A stretch of 64,000 bases of DNA from Hyphococcus sp. Lineage in GTDB: Bacteria; Pseudomonadota; Alphaproteobacteria; Caulobacterales; Parvularculaceae. The stretch spans positions 620,001 to 684,000 of the forward strand of contig JANQRY010000003.1 in the NCBI GenBank assembly GCA_028284345.1, given 5' to 3'. The notes below the pieces were generated by a model. The model saw nothing but the letters and a program-made list of their open reading frames with translations. It searched no databases and was not told the DNA's origin. This document shows positions 1-8,805 of this stretch, in pieces (the stretch's first letter is position 1; the number at the start of each line of letters is the position of its first letter). A program made the position numbers and the translations under genes.

Positions 1-1154
1 AAACAGGGGAAGCCGTGAAAGCGGCGAGCGCCGATGCGGAAAAAGCGGCGAAGGCCGCGGCGGATGTTTCCGACGCCGCGCGACAGGCCGCAGACGTCGC
101 CCAGAAAGCCTCGCAGGACGTCGCCGCCGCCAGCGAGGCCGCGCGCAAGCATTCGGAAGACGCGCTCAACTATTCGCAAAGCGCCGCGGAAAAAATCGCC
201 GACCGCAACAAGGCCCTCGCCGACGCCCGCGCCGCCCTTGAGAAAGAAAATCAGCGGCTGGAAAACCTGATCGACGAACAGCGCCAGCGCGCGGACCGGC
301 TCGCCGACGCCATCGCCTCGCAAACCGACCGCCTGACCAAGCTCGCCGAGGCGCAACTGCGCGAGCAGGAGACCGCCGCCCGTCTCGCCGAGGCCCATAA
401 CGAAGCGCAGGCGCGCGCCGCGGAAGAGGCCAACCGCATCCGCAAGGCGGCCGATGACATGAAGGCGCGGGAAGCGGAAAAAGAAAAAGCGCCGGCGCCC
501 GCCGCCAAACCGACACAACCCGCCAAGGCCGAGCCCGCCGCCAACGGCGCCGGCGCGGCGCGCCTTGACGAACTCGCCCGCGACATCGCCGAACGCCGGC
601 CGCGCAAACGCAAGGGCCGCGCAAATCAGTCAACGCCGGAACGGGCGGGCGCAGCCGCCCACGCCAAAGCGGCGGGCGAAGCGAAGTCCCGCCGGGACGT
701 TTCCTGGCGGGAAATTCTCGACGCCGCCGACGACGCCGAACCGCTGGAACTGAACAAACCCACGCCCAAAAAACCGGCCGAGAAGCGCGACGCGGCGGAC
801 GACGCCATCCGCATCATCGCCAACCTCCAGGCGTTCACCTGCGATCTCGAAACGCGCCTTTACGGCGATCCACCGCCGGCGTTGCAGGAACGCTATGAGC
901 GGGGCGACCGCAATGTCTTCGCCAATCGGCTCCTGCGCCTCAACGAAGCCGACGTCAAACGCCGCATCCGCTCAGAGTCGGCCCGCGACCGCGACTTTGA
1001 ACGCAACGTGCAGGATTTCCTGCAAAGCTTCGAAAGACTGCTGGAAGACGCAACGACATCGGAAACGGCGGACGAAGAACTCGAAGAGTACCTCTCCTCG
1101 CCGCTCGGCCGGGTCTATCTCCTGATCGGCGCGACGGTGGGGTATTTTGCCTAA
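1..1154 (+). CDS. Ala-rich coiled-coil protein, 5' end outside window
   Basis: The frame is open to the window edge, so the true start is probably upstream; the GTG at 15 is only the first start-like codon inside. The first ~175 visible residues are Ala/Glu/Lys/Arg-rich with heptad-like spacing, indicating a long coiled coil. A basic linker follows (about 195-225). The last ~120 residues form a compact, less biased region with several Arg/Glu pairs that ends in a hydrophobic stretch (YLLIGATVGYF). I do not recognise the family; a structural or cytoskeleton-like role is a guess from the coiled coil alone. It converges on the Mla operon with a 10-nt gap and no visible terminator. Confidence 0.7.
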   Translation, partial: TGEAVKAASADAEKAAKAAADVSDAARQAADVAQKASQDVAAASEAARKHSEDALNYSQSAAEKIADRNKALADARAALEKENQRLENLIDEQRQRADRLADAIASQTDRLTKLAEAQLREQETAARLAEAHNEAQARAAEEANRIRKAADDMKAREAEKEKAPAPAAKPTQPAKAEPAANGAGAARLDELARDIAERRPRKRKGRANQSTPERAGAAAHAKAAGEAKSRRDVSWREILDAADDAEPLELNKPTPKKPAEKRDAADDAIRIIANLQAFTCDLETRLYGDPPPALQERYERGDRNVFANRLLRLNEADVKRRIRSESARDRDFERNVQDFLQSFERLLEDATTSETADEELEEYLSSPLGRVYLLIGATVGYFA

Positions 1155-1164
1155 CTCATCCGTA

Positions 1165-1785
1165 TCAGGATGAAGTGCCGGCCGCCCCGCCCCGTTCGAA
1201 CGTCCAGTTGACGACATCGGCGACCACTGTTTTCAGGGCCGTGTCGAAGGCGGCGGCGACGTCGTCGCCGGACTGGCTGCGCGCAGGCGCCGCGGCGCTG
1301 AACGCTTTTGCGGCGAAGACTTTGGAACGGCCGTTTGTGAGGCGGACATAGACGTCGACGCGCGCGGCGCGTTTTCCGCCCGCGACGTCGAGATCGAGCC
1401 GGCGGATGTCGGTCTGGAGGGCCAGGTCGCTGAGGCCGATGTCGGCGCGATTGCCGACGGCAAGGATGCGGCCTGAATCTTCAAACGCCTGGATCATCGC
1501 CATTTGCACGACAACCGGCGCGCGGCTCGCCCATTCCCCGTCACCGAAATATTCGATGCGTCCGGGCGCCGGCGATACGGCGATTTTGGTCGTATCATAG
1601 GCGCGGGACGCGCCGGGGTTTTCAACGATCAGCGACCAGTCGACATTTGCGCCGGCGACGGCGCCCGCGTCGACAAAGCCGATCAGGTACCGGGGTTTCG
1701 GCGGGCTGGTTGCAAGGATGTCAGAAACGCAGCCCGACGCCGCAAAGGCAAAGCCGATCATCGCAAGGCGTAATGCGTGCTTCAT
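1165..1785 (-). CDS. ABC transport auxiliary lipoprotein (PqiC/ABC_trans_aux-like)
   Basis: A 206-residue predicted outer- or inner-membrane lipoprotein. The signal peptide ends in the lipobox A-S-G-C with Cys19 as the lipidation site. The remainder resembles the ABC_trans_aux/PqiC family that accompanies MCE (Mla/Pqi) systems and probably acts in the periplasm on lipid passing between the membranes. It is the last gene of the minus-strand operon; its ATG overlaps the stop of the MCE gene by one base, so translational coupling is likely. Family assignment rests on the lipobox, the size and the operon position. The alternative is an unrelated lipoprotein that merely sits in this operon. Confidence 0.75.
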   Translation of the reverse strand: MKHALRLAMIGFAFAASGCVSDILATSPPKPRYLIGFVDAGAVAGANVDWSLIVENPGASRAYDTTKIAVSPAPGRIEYFGDGEWASRAPVVVQMAMIQAFEDSGRILAVGNRADIGLSDLALQTDIRRLDLDVAGGKRAARVDVYVRLTNGRSKVFAAKAFSAAAPARSQSGDDVAAAFDTALKTVVADVVNWTFERGGAAGTSS

Positions 1786-2705
1786 CAGTTTGCCTCCGCA
1801 TCATATTCAGGCGTCGCTTCGCCAAGGAAAAACGCCTTCGGATCGCGCTCGATTTCGCGCAACATATAATCGAGGCTGCGCATGAGCTGGCGCGCTTCGG
1901 CGAGCGCCGGCGCCACCTGGCCGAGACCCTGATCGGTGAAGTACCGGAACGACTCGCGGTTCTCGCTCACCAGCGCTTCGGTTTCCGCAATCAGCGTTCT
2001 AATGTCAGTGATCAGTTCATCGGCGTTTTTCACGACCGCCGGGCCGTCCTCGGCGAGCAGGGTTTCCAGCCCGTCCGAGGCCCGGCGCAAGTTTTCTAGC
2101 GCGACGGTGAGTTCCGCCGTCGCCGCATTGGCGTTTTTGATCAGCGCGGAAATCTCGTCGCGGTTTTCCGCAACAGCGCCGGTCACCGTTTGAACGTCGT
2201 CCAGCGTCTTTGAAATGTTTGCGATATTTTCGTCGGACAGGATGAGGCTGGCGCGCGCCAGGATTTCGCTGGTGCCTGCAAGAAACTGCGAGATGCCGGA
2301 TGTGTCGGCGGTGATCTGCGGAATGCCCTCTTCGACATCGACGCGGCGCGGCGCATCGGGCGACCCGCCGACAAACTGAATGATGGCAAGACCGGTGAAC
2401 CCGACCGGCTCCAGTTCGACGGTCGTATCCGTTTTCACCGGCGTTCCCTCCGCAACGCGGACCCGCGCAATCACATTGGACGGGTCGTCGGGATCAAGCG
2501 TCAGGCTTTCGACCTCGCCCACCTGAATGCCGTTGAAACGCACGATGGATCCGTTGGAAAGACCGGTCACGCGTTCTTCAAAGATGATGTCGTAGGCGTC
2601 GAACTCGCCCTGGCCCGTCGTCATCTGAATGATGACGTAAAAAATTGCGGCCACCGCGATCATGACGAAGGACCCGATCAGGACATATGACGCGCGGGTT
2701 TCCAT
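1785..2705 (-). CDS. mlaD: MlaD-family MCE domain protein
   Basis: 306 residues. An N-terminal membrane anchor (about 6-27) is followed by one MCE domain (about 40-120) carrying the family signature around residues 50-75 (gain of V-x-G-L-S-x-G-S-x-V-x-F-N-G-I-x-V-G). The rest is a long helical region rich in Ala, Glu and Asn, typical of the tail of periplasmic MCE proteins. In Mla systems such proteins form a hexameric ring on the permease and carry phospholipids across the periplasm. It sits 19 nt after the ATPase stop and overlaps the auxiliary lipoprotein start by one base. The helical tail is longer than in E. coli MlaD, as in many alphaproteobacterial homologues. The substrate is inferred to be phospholipid. 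Confidence 0.88.
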   Translation of the reverse strand: METRASYVLIGSFVMIAVAAIFYVIIQMTTGQGEFDAYDIIFEERVTGLSNGSIVRFNGIQVGEVESLTLDPDDPSNVIARVRVAEGTPVKTDTTVELEPVGFTGLAIIQFVGGSPDAPRRVDVEEGIPQITADTSGISQFLAGTSEILARASLILSDENIANISKTLDDVQTVTGAVAENRDEISALIKNANAATAELTVALENLRRASDGLETLLAEDGPAVVKNADELITDIRTLIAETEALVSENRESFRYFTDQGLGQVAPALAEARQLMRSLDYMLREIERDPKAFFLGEATPEYDAEAN

Positions 2706-2724
2706 GGGCGACCGTTAATCTCCC

Positions 2725-3507
2725 TTAACTCGCTTTTTCCGCGAGCGCGGCGCGCCCGCGCGGACCGGCGAAATATTCCTGGATCCACGGATGATCGGTC
2801 CGGCGCACCTCATCAAGGGTCCCGACGGCGATAACGCGTTTTTCGGCCAGCACCGCAACGCGGTCGCAGGCGGCGTGGAGAGTATCCAGATCATGGGTCA
2901 CCATAAACACCGTTAACCCTAATGTTTCCTTGAGATTGACGATCAAATCGTCAAATTTCGCCGCCCCGATGGGGTCGAGGCCCGCGGTGGGCTCATCAAG
3001 GAACACAAGCTCCGGGTCGAGAGCGAGGGCCCGGGCGAGACCGGCGCGCTTTCTCATGCCGCCGGAGAGTTCCGACGGGAAATTGGCGCCCGCTTCGGCG
3101 CGCAGGCCCACCATGGAGATTTTGAGCGCCGCCATATCCTTGGCGAGGTCGCCTTCGAACCCCAACTGCTCGCGGATCGGCGCCATGATATTCTGCGCCA
3201 CCGTCATCGAGGAAAAAAGCGCGCCGCCCTGAAACAACACGCCCCACCGCCGCTCGATGGAAAGACGCGCTTTTTCGTCGGCCTCGTAAAAATTTTCGCC
3301 GAAGACCTTAATGGTCCCGGCGTCTGGATGTTTCAGGCCGATAATCGACCGCATCAGGACGGACTTGCCCGTGCCGGAACCGCCGACAACGCCGATGATT
3401 TCACCGCGGCGCACATCGAGATCGAGATTGTCATGCACGACATGATCGCCGAATTGCGACCGCAACCCGCGCACTTCAATCACGTTCTCGCCGCCCGATT
3501 CGGTCAT
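2725..3507 (-). CDS. mlaF: Mla-type ABC transporter ATPase
   Basis: 260 residues with all ABC ATPase motifs: Walker A GGSGTGKS at 42-49, Q-loop Gln93, signature LSGGM at 147-151, Walker B LVFLDEP at 167-173 and an H-loop His in VTHDLD near 205. The GGM form of the signature is the one usual for MlaF. It energises the lipid permease encoded just upstream, whose stop overlaps this ATG by one base. The C-terminus (DHPWIQEYFAGPRGRAAL) resembles the MlaF tail that helps dimer contacts. Cytoplasmic face of the inner membrane. No separate MlaB gene is present; its STAS role is probably covered by the N-terminal domain fused to the permease. Confidence 0.92.
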   Translation of the reverse strand: MTESGGENVIEVRGLRSQFGDHVVHDNLDLDVRRGEIIGVVGGSGTGKSVLMRSIIGLKHPDAGTIKVFGENFYEADEKARLSIERRWGVLFQGGALFSSMTVAQNIMAPIREQLGFEGDLAKDMAALKISMVGLRAEAGANFPSELSGGMRKRAGLARALALDPELVFLDEPTAGLDPIGAAKFDDLIVNLKETLGLTVFMVTHDLDTLHAACDRVAVLAEKRVIAVGTLDEVRRTDHPWIQEYFAGPRGRAALAEKAS

Positions 3508-4646
3508 CAGTAATCAATCTCAAGGAAGAACATGGCGAAGAACGCGTCCATGACGATGACCAGGAAAAGCGCCTGCACGACCGATAAGGTCGTACGCTGA
3601 CCAAGGGACTCCGCGCTCCCCTCAACTTCCATGCCCTGAAAGCAGCCGATCACTGCAATCACGAAGGCGAAAAACGGCGCCTTGATCAGACCGACATAGA
3701 AATTGTTGATGCCGATCGTCTCCTGAAACTGCGCCATGAAGAGCGCCGGCGGAATGTCCATGACCAGCCACGAGACCAGCCCGCCGCCCACAAGGCCGAG
3801 CATCGCCGCGCAGAAGGCGAGGATCGGCAGCATGATCACAAGCGCGATGACGCGCGGCAGAACGAGCACTTCGATGGGCTCAAGCCCCAGGACCCGCATG
3901 GCGTCGATTTCCTCGCGCAGTTTCATGGAGCCGATCTGCGCGGTGAAAGCGCTGCCCGACCGCCCGGCGACAAGGATCGCCGCCAGAAGCACGCCGAACT
4001 CGCGCAACACCGAAATGCCGACAAGCTGGACGGTGAGAATCTCCGCGTTGAAGAGGCGCAATATTTTTGCGCCCATGAACGCGATGACGGCGCCGATGAG
4101 GAACGACATGAGGCCAACGATGGGCAGCGCATCGACGCCGGTCGCTTCCATATGGTGCACTGTCGCGCGCCAGCGCATCCGCGCCGGGCGCACGATGATC
4201 CTCGCGCCGCTGACCAGCGTGTGGCCGATAAAGTCCCACAGTTCGAGCATGGAGCGCGAAGCGGTGACGACGCCCTCGCCCAGCCGCTCCGTCATCATGA
4301 TGAAGGCGTTGCGGTGATAAGGCTCCACATGGCACGGCGCCAGATGATCCTCGATCTGGTCCAGGAGTTCTGCATGGGCTTCATGGGCGCCGACGAATTT
4401 CGATTTTTCCGTGCGGCTCTGACAGGCCTGAAAGGTGCGCTGCAGCACCATGGCGCCGGCGGTGTCCAGGCGCTCGACGCCGGACATGTCGATGATGATG
4501 TCGCGCCCCACCGAATCATCCGCGAAATCGCGCAAGGCCCCGTCAATCGGGTTCAGATATCGCGCGCGCCAGTCGCCGAATGCCTTCAGGCGCAACAGGC
4601 CGTCGCTCGCGAGGTCAATATCGAAATGAGCCGCCGAATCCGTCAT
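3507..4646 (-). CDS. mlaE: MlaE-family lipid permease with N-terminal STAS domain
   Basis: 379 residues. Residues ~5-110 are a STAS-like domain (conserved core around D53-M-S-G with D61-T-A-G), and ~125-379 are the MlaE permease with about five or six membrane segments and the G-x-L-x-x-E-F-G-V-type core (VLREFGVLLAAILVAGRSG). In gamma-proteobacteria the STAS part is the separate MlaB subunit; fusion to the permease is common in alphaproteobacteria and likely regulates the ATPase. First gene of the permease-ATPase-MCE-lipoprotein operon; all junctions are one-base overlaps or under 20 nt, so one transcript is likely, starting in the 193-nt gap before the CHASE2 gene. Confidence 0.9.
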   Translation of the reverse strand: MTDSAAHFDIDLASDGLLRLKAFGDWRARYLNPIDGALRDFADDSVGRDIIIDMSGVERLDTAGAMVLQRTFQACQSRTEKSKFVGAHEAHAELLDQIEDHLAPCHVEPYHRNAFIMMTERLGEGVVTASRSMLELWDFIGHTLVSGARIIVRPARMRWRATVHHMEATGVDALPIVGLMSFLIGAVIAFMGAKILRLFNAEILTVQLVGISVLREFGVLLAAILVAGRSGSAFTAQIGSMKLREEIDAMRVLGLEPIEVLVLPRVIALVIMLPILAFCAAMLGLVGGGLVSWLVMDIPPALFMAQFQETIGINNFYVGLIKAPFFAFVIAVIGCFQGMEVEGSAESLGQRTTLSVVQALFLVIVMDAFFAMFFLEIDY

Positions 4647-4740
4647 AGGTCATACTTTCTTAACCATCCGCGGGGCCCGGCCCCCAACTTGCACTGGCCA
4701 GCCTGCAATAAACCGGACCGCACAGTGTCATCATGCCTTC

Positions 4741-4761
4741 GAGGATGTTAAAATCATCCTC
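4741..4761. promoter_or_regulatory. Inverted repeat in the divergent mla/CHASE2 promoter region
   Basis: A perfect 7-bp inverted repeat, GAGGATG and CATCCTC, separated by the AT-rich spacer TTAAAAT. It lies between the divergently transcribed permease gene (starts at 4646) and the CHASE2 gene (starts at 4840), where an operator for either would be expected. It could also be a small hairpin in a leader RNA. No regulator can be named. Confidence 0.3.
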
Positions 4762-4839
4762 AATTCCGAGCGCCGAGGCCCATTTTGAACCATTGAGGGG
4801 TGCGAGTCTTCGGCCATTTCGCCTTTTCGGGAGCCGGCC

Positions 4840-7092
4840 TTGTCCAATAGCAGAATGTTTCGCGACAGCTTCGCCTGGCTGAAAGCGCTGCCCCTGCTGG
4901 CGGTGACGGGGGCGCTGGCGGTGATCGCGATTTTCGCGCTGGCCGGGGCGCAGTCGCCGGACGGGCGCACGCGCGAAAACCTGTTCGATTATTTTCAGCG
5001 TCTGGCGCCCGCCGGGTATGACGCAGGCGCGCATTTTCACGTGGTCCTTATCGACCGGGAAAGCGTTAATCTCGTCGGCCCCTGGCCGTGGCCGCGCACG
5101 GTTCTCGCCGATCTCGTCGAGGCGGCGGCGCAGGCCGGGGCGAAAGGCGTCGTTCTTACCGAACCGGCCGACGCGCCGGACCCCTTGTCGCCGGAAACCA
5201 TCGGCGCGTTCTGGCTTGAAGGGGCAAGCGACGACGCGCTGGCGCGCGAACTGGCGCGCCTGCCGTCGACCGACGCGACGCTGGCCGCCGCGTTCGAAGG
5301 CGTCGCCGGCGGCGTCGGCGCATCGCTGACCCCGCCGGTAAACCCCGCGGCGGACGTCGCCCTGCAGCGGGCCGATCTCAACAAAGCGCCCTGGCTCTCA
5401 ACGAATGCGGGCGACGTTGATTATCTGGCGCTGCCGGCCGCCCGGTATCTTTATAGTTTTGACGCAACGCTGGCGGCGGCGGCCCCGCCGGCGGTGGCGG
5501 CCCTCGCCCCGGACCCTGATGGCGTGGTGCGCCGGCTGCCGTTGCTCTGGGCGCTGAACGGCGATCCGGCGGCGGCGATTGCGCTGCGCGCCGCGCAATT
5601 GAGCAACGATGACAACGGGATCACCGTCTCGGTCGACCCGTCCGCGGTGCAGTCGCAGGGGCGCATCGCGCGCCGCATCGCCGTCGGCGATCATGACCTC
5701 AAGGTCGCCGGCAACACCGCCATGCGCCTTTACATCCCCAAACGCATCAATGCGCCCACGACCTCGGCGACGCAGTTGCTCGGCCGAAGCTCCAACAGTC
5801 AGCTCGCCGGCAAAGTCGTCCTGATCGGACGCGACGGCGAGATCGGCGATGTTGTCGCCACGGCGCGCGGCCCCCTTGCGCCGGCGACCGTACACGCCCT
5901 CGCTGCGGCGCAAATCGCCGACGGCGCGGCCGCCATTCGTCCGGGCTGGGCCGGCTATATCGAGGCGCTCGGCGTCATGATCCTCGGCGCGGCGGCGATC
6001 ATGATCGCGCAACGGCTGCAATTCTGGCAGGCGGTGGGCTTCGCCGCGGCGGTCAGCGCGACCCTCGTCATCGGCGCGTTTTTCATCTTCGCCAGTTCGA
6101 AACTCCTGCTCGATCCGCTGGCGCCGGCGCTGGCGCTTTTCGTCGGCGCGCTTTCGGTCGCCGGCGGGCGCTCCATCGGCGGCGCGCTGCGCGATGATTC
6201 CGTACGCGGATCGTTTCATGACACCCTGCCCGAGCCGGTCATGAAACGCCTGCGCGAAGGCGAAACGGGAACCGTTCTTTCAGGCACGCGGCGCGAGATT
6301 ACGGTCCTCGCCTGCGAATTGCGCATCGCTGACGAGGATCTGGAGACGCTGCAGGATCATCCTGACGACGTGACCAAAATTCTGGCCGCCGCGTCCATCG
6401 ATTTGCGCGAGACCATCATCGACGCCGGCGGCGCGGCGGACCAGGCCGATGGCGGGCGGGTCTTTGCTTATTTCAACGCGCCGGGCGATCTCGCCGATCA
6501 CATTCAGGCCGGCTGCGCCACGGCACTACGCCTCATTGAAAGCATGGACAAGATCAACACCGATCTTGAAACGTCGAGCCGCACCCGCGGCGTTCAGGTC
6601 CATCTCGCCATCGGCGTCGCCACGGGGCTTTGTTTCGCCGGGCCCATGGGGCACGGCCGCAACAACCGTTATTCCGCCTTCGGTCCGGCGGTTGATCATG
6701 CAACGTTCCTGCGCGGCCTGTCGGCCTATTACGGGCCGGCGATGATCTGCGACGAAGCGGTCTACAAGGAAACGCACCACCAGTTCGCCTATCTCGAACT
6801 CGACAAGATCAAGACCCGCGACACGGCGCGCCCGTTCTCCATCTACGCGCTGATCGGCAATCCGTTCATCAAGTCGTCAAAGGGCTTCCGCGATCTTGAC
6901 GATTCTCATCGCGCGCTGCTCGCCGCCTATCGCAGCGGCAACATCAGCGAGGCTCAGGACATCCTTGCGCGGATCAAGGAATCCCCCGGCGCCAAGATCG
7001 CCCTGTTCGACATCTATGAAGACCGCCTCAACGCCTTCGCCGCGGACGGTCTGCCCGAAGGCTGGGACGGCGTAACGGTCGCCAGCGCGTGA
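4840..7092 (+). CDS. CHASE2-domain protein with degenerate class III cyclase domain
   Basis: 750 residues from a TTG preceded by GGGAG about 8 nt upstream (an in-frame ATG is codon 6). Order: TM ~17-36, periplasmic CHASE2 sensor ~40-340, three TM segments ~373-440, then a cytoplasmic class III nucleotide-cyclase fold ~475-680 and a C-terminal extension to 750. The fold is clear, but by my reading the catalytic positions are changed: first metal Asp is Glu493, substrate-selecting Lys is Gln535, second metal Asp is Gly539, the purine-recognising Asp is Pro616, and the transition-state Asn and Arg are Asp619 and Phe623. It therefore looks like a receptor whose cyclase domain is a binding or signalling module rather than an enzyme. 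Single gene, converging on gtrA with a 9-nt gap. Confidence 0.85.
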   Translation: MSNSRMFRDSFAWLKALPLLAVTGALAVIAIFALAGAQSPDGRTRENLFDYFQRLAPAGYDAGAHFHVVLIDRESVNLVGPWPWPRTVLADLVEAAAQAGAKGVVLTEPADAPDPLSPETIGAFWLEGASDDALARELARLPSTDATLAAAFEGVAGGVGASLTPPVNPAADVALQRADLNKAPWLSTNAGDVDYLALPAARYLYSFDATLAAAAPPAVAALAPDPDGVVRRLPLLWALNGDPAAAIALRAAQLSNDDNGITVSVDPSAVQSQGRIARRIAVGDHDLKVAGNTAMRLYIPKRINAPTTSATQLLGRSSNSQLAGKVVLIGRDGEIGDVVATARGPLAPATVHALAAAQIADGAAAIRPGWAGYIEALGVMILGAAAIMIAQRLQFWQAVGFAAAVSATLVIGAFFIFASSKLLLDPLAPALALFVGALSVAGGRSIGGALRDDSVRGSFHDTLPEPVMKRLREGETGTVLSGTRREITVLACELRIADEDLETLQDHPDDVTKILAAASIDLRETIIDAGGAADQADGGRVFAYFNAPGDLADHIQAGCATALRLIESMDKINTDLETSSRTRGVQVHLAIGVATGLCFAGPMGHGRNNRYSAFGPAVDHATFLRGLSAYYGPAMICDEAVYKETHHQFAYLELDKIKTRDTARPFSIYALIGNPFIKSSKGFRDLDDSHRALLAAYRSGNISEAQDILARIKESPGAKIALFDIYEDRLNAFAADGLPEGWDGVTVASA

Positions 7093-7101
7093 ACGGGCGC
7101 C

Positions 7102-7506
7102 TTACGGTTGATTGCGCGGATCGCCGAAAACAAAAAACTTCGCCGTCAGAAAATTGACGCCCATGCCGGCGATGGAGCCGATGGCGATGGCCGCGACCGG
7201 ATGAGCGGCGAAAAATCCATAGGCTGTTACAAGCAATGCGTAGACGCCGTAATTGACGGCGCCGCCGGCCGCCTGCAGCAGCAGAAACCGCCCCCATTCC
7301 TCCACCGGCGGGCGATCGCTGGCGGCGAAGGTGAATTTTCGATTTAAAAACCAGTTGCTGCTGGCCGCGGCGAGATAGGACACGACCCGCGACAAATAGA
7401 GGTTCTGTAGAAACAGGTTCGTTACCGTGAACACGGCGGCGTCGATCAGAAAGCCGAGCGTTCCGATGCCGCCGAAGGAGATCAGTTGCCGCGCTAAGTT
7501 TGCCAT
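7102..7506 (-). CDS. GtrA-family membrane protein
   Basis: 134 residues with four predicted membrane helices and the GtrA/DPMS-like pattern: a Gly-rich first helix (FGGIGTLGFLIDAAVF), an N-W-F-L-N-R-K-F-T-F loop near 51-60, and a closing F-L-x-x-K-F-F-V-F motif near 118-126. Proteins of this family are linked to moving or anchoring lipid-linked sugars across the inner membrane for cell-surface glycosylation. No glycosyltransferase partner is adjacent, so the substrate is unknown. It stands alone on the minus strand between a convergent CHASE2 gene and an upstream MFS gene 52 nt away. Confidence 0.85.
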   Translation of the reverse strand: MANLARQLISFGGIGTLGFLIDAAVFTVTNLFLQNLYLSRVVSYLAAASSNWFLNRKFTFAASDRPPVEEWGRFLLLQAAGGAVNYGVYALLVTAYGFFAAHPVAAIAIGSIAGMGVNFLTAKFFVFGDPRNQP

Positions 7507-7558
7507 GGGCTCGCCGAGAGTCGCATCACCGCCACTATAGCGCGCAACGCCTTACCAA

Positions 7559-8758
7559 TTACTCAAAAAGCCGGCCGCCGCGCCAGACCCGTGATACAAT
7601 CAGCGCCAGAAAGAACGCGCCCGCGCCCATGACCGCCATCATCAGATAGGCCGCGGAAGCGCCCATATCGCGCCAGACGAACCCGGCGATGACGGTGGCA
7701 AGGCCAGTCACCGCGCCGACGCCTGTCGCCGACATCAGCGTCATCGCCGTGTTGACGAGGCGAACCGGCACGGCCCGGTCGATGAACTCTATGGCGGCCA
7801 GATACGCGGCAGCGAAGGTAAAGGCGTGCGTCGTCTGTACAAGGAACAAAATTGCGAGCGGCGGCTCGGCCGCCGTCAGCGTCCAGCGAAAGGCCGCGGC
7901 CGCGCCGCCAAGAGCGAGGAGGAAGGCGGGCGACGCGCGACGCGCGAGCCGGCGCGCAGCAACAAGCATAAAAATTTCCGCGACCACCCCCGTCGCCCAG
8001 AGCGCGCCGATGATCGTTTCCGAATAGCCGATCGCCGACCAGCGCAAATAGGAGAACGCGTAGTAGACAGCGTGGGCGCCTTGCGTCAGTCCGGCGGCGA
8101 GCAACACAAGAACAAAGACCGGCGCGCGCAACAGTTTCGGCGCCTCGCGCAACGAAACGGGCTTTGCGCCGCCGCGATCGCCGGCCTGCGGCGGCAACAG
8201 GAAAGACATGGCAAACGCAAAGAGCGCCGCCCCCGCCATAGCCGGCGCCGCCGCGGCAATCCCCAAATGGCTGAGCGCGACCCCGCCAACGAGGGTCGTT
8301 GACAGAAAGGCGAAGGACCCGACCGCGCGCGTCTTCCCATAGTGAAGCCATCCATTGCGATCGGCGCGCAAAACCGCCGTATCGGTCAGCGGCACCAGCA
8401 TGCCAAAGGCCCAGAGGACAAGAAACGCCGAAAATGCGATCAGGATCTTATCGGGAAAGACAACCAGCCCGGCGGCGCCCATGGCGAAAACGCCGGAAAC
8501 GATGGCGAGGGCGCGGCGTTCATCATCCTGATGGTCCGCCCAGAAGGCGACGAAGGGGCCCAGCACAAGACGGGCGATCAGCGCGACACCGGTCAACACG
8601 CCGATCTCCGGCGCGGTAAATCCGTTCAAGGTAAGCCAGCCGGCGAAGAACGGAAGCTGGACGCCAAGCAGGACGAACTGGCCGCTGTAGAAAAGCGCAT
8701 AGAACGGCCCGGCGAGGCGCTTCGGCGTGCGGTCGGGCGTCAGGCGGCCGAGAGTCAT
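7559..8758 (-). CDS. MFS transporter, HcaT/MFS_1-like
   Basis: 399 residues with about twelve hydrophobic segments and the MFS_1_like (LacY/NupG/HcaT) style: a short N-terminus, then F-Y-A-L-F-Y-S-G-Q-F-x-L-L-G-V-Q-L-P-F-F in helix 1, and the sequence LHYGKTRAVGSFAFL near 140-155, which matches the Y-G-x-x-R-x-W-G-S-x-G-F signature of HcaT-type permeases. Inner-membrane proton-coupled uptake is likely. The substrate is unknown; no aromatic catabolism genes lie beside it. The gene is 52 nt upstream of gtrA on the same strand and could share its transcript. Confidence 0.83.
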   Translation of the reverse strand: MTLGRLTPDRTPKRLAGPFYALFYSGQFVLLGVQLPFFAGWLTLNGFTAPEIGVLTGVALIARLVLGPFVAFWADHQDDERRALAIVSGVFAMGAAGLVVFPDKILIAFSAFLVLWAFGMLVPLTDTAVLRADRNGWLHYGKTRAVGSFAFLSTTLVGGVALSHLGIAAAAPAMAGAALFAFAMSFLLPPQAGDRGGAKPVSLREAPKLLRAPVFVLVLLAAGLTQGAHAVYYAFSYLRWSAIGYSETIIGALWATGVVAEIFMLVAARRLARRASPAFLLALGGAAAAFRWTLTAAEPPLAILFLVQTTHAFTFAAAYLAAIEFIDRAVPVRLVNTAMTLMSATGVGAVTGLATVIAGFVWRDMGASAAYLMMAVMGAGAFFLALIVSRVWRGGRLFE

Positions 8759-8805
8759 GGCGCGCGGTTTATCCGATATCGGCCCGAACCGACAGGCGGG
8801 TTTTG

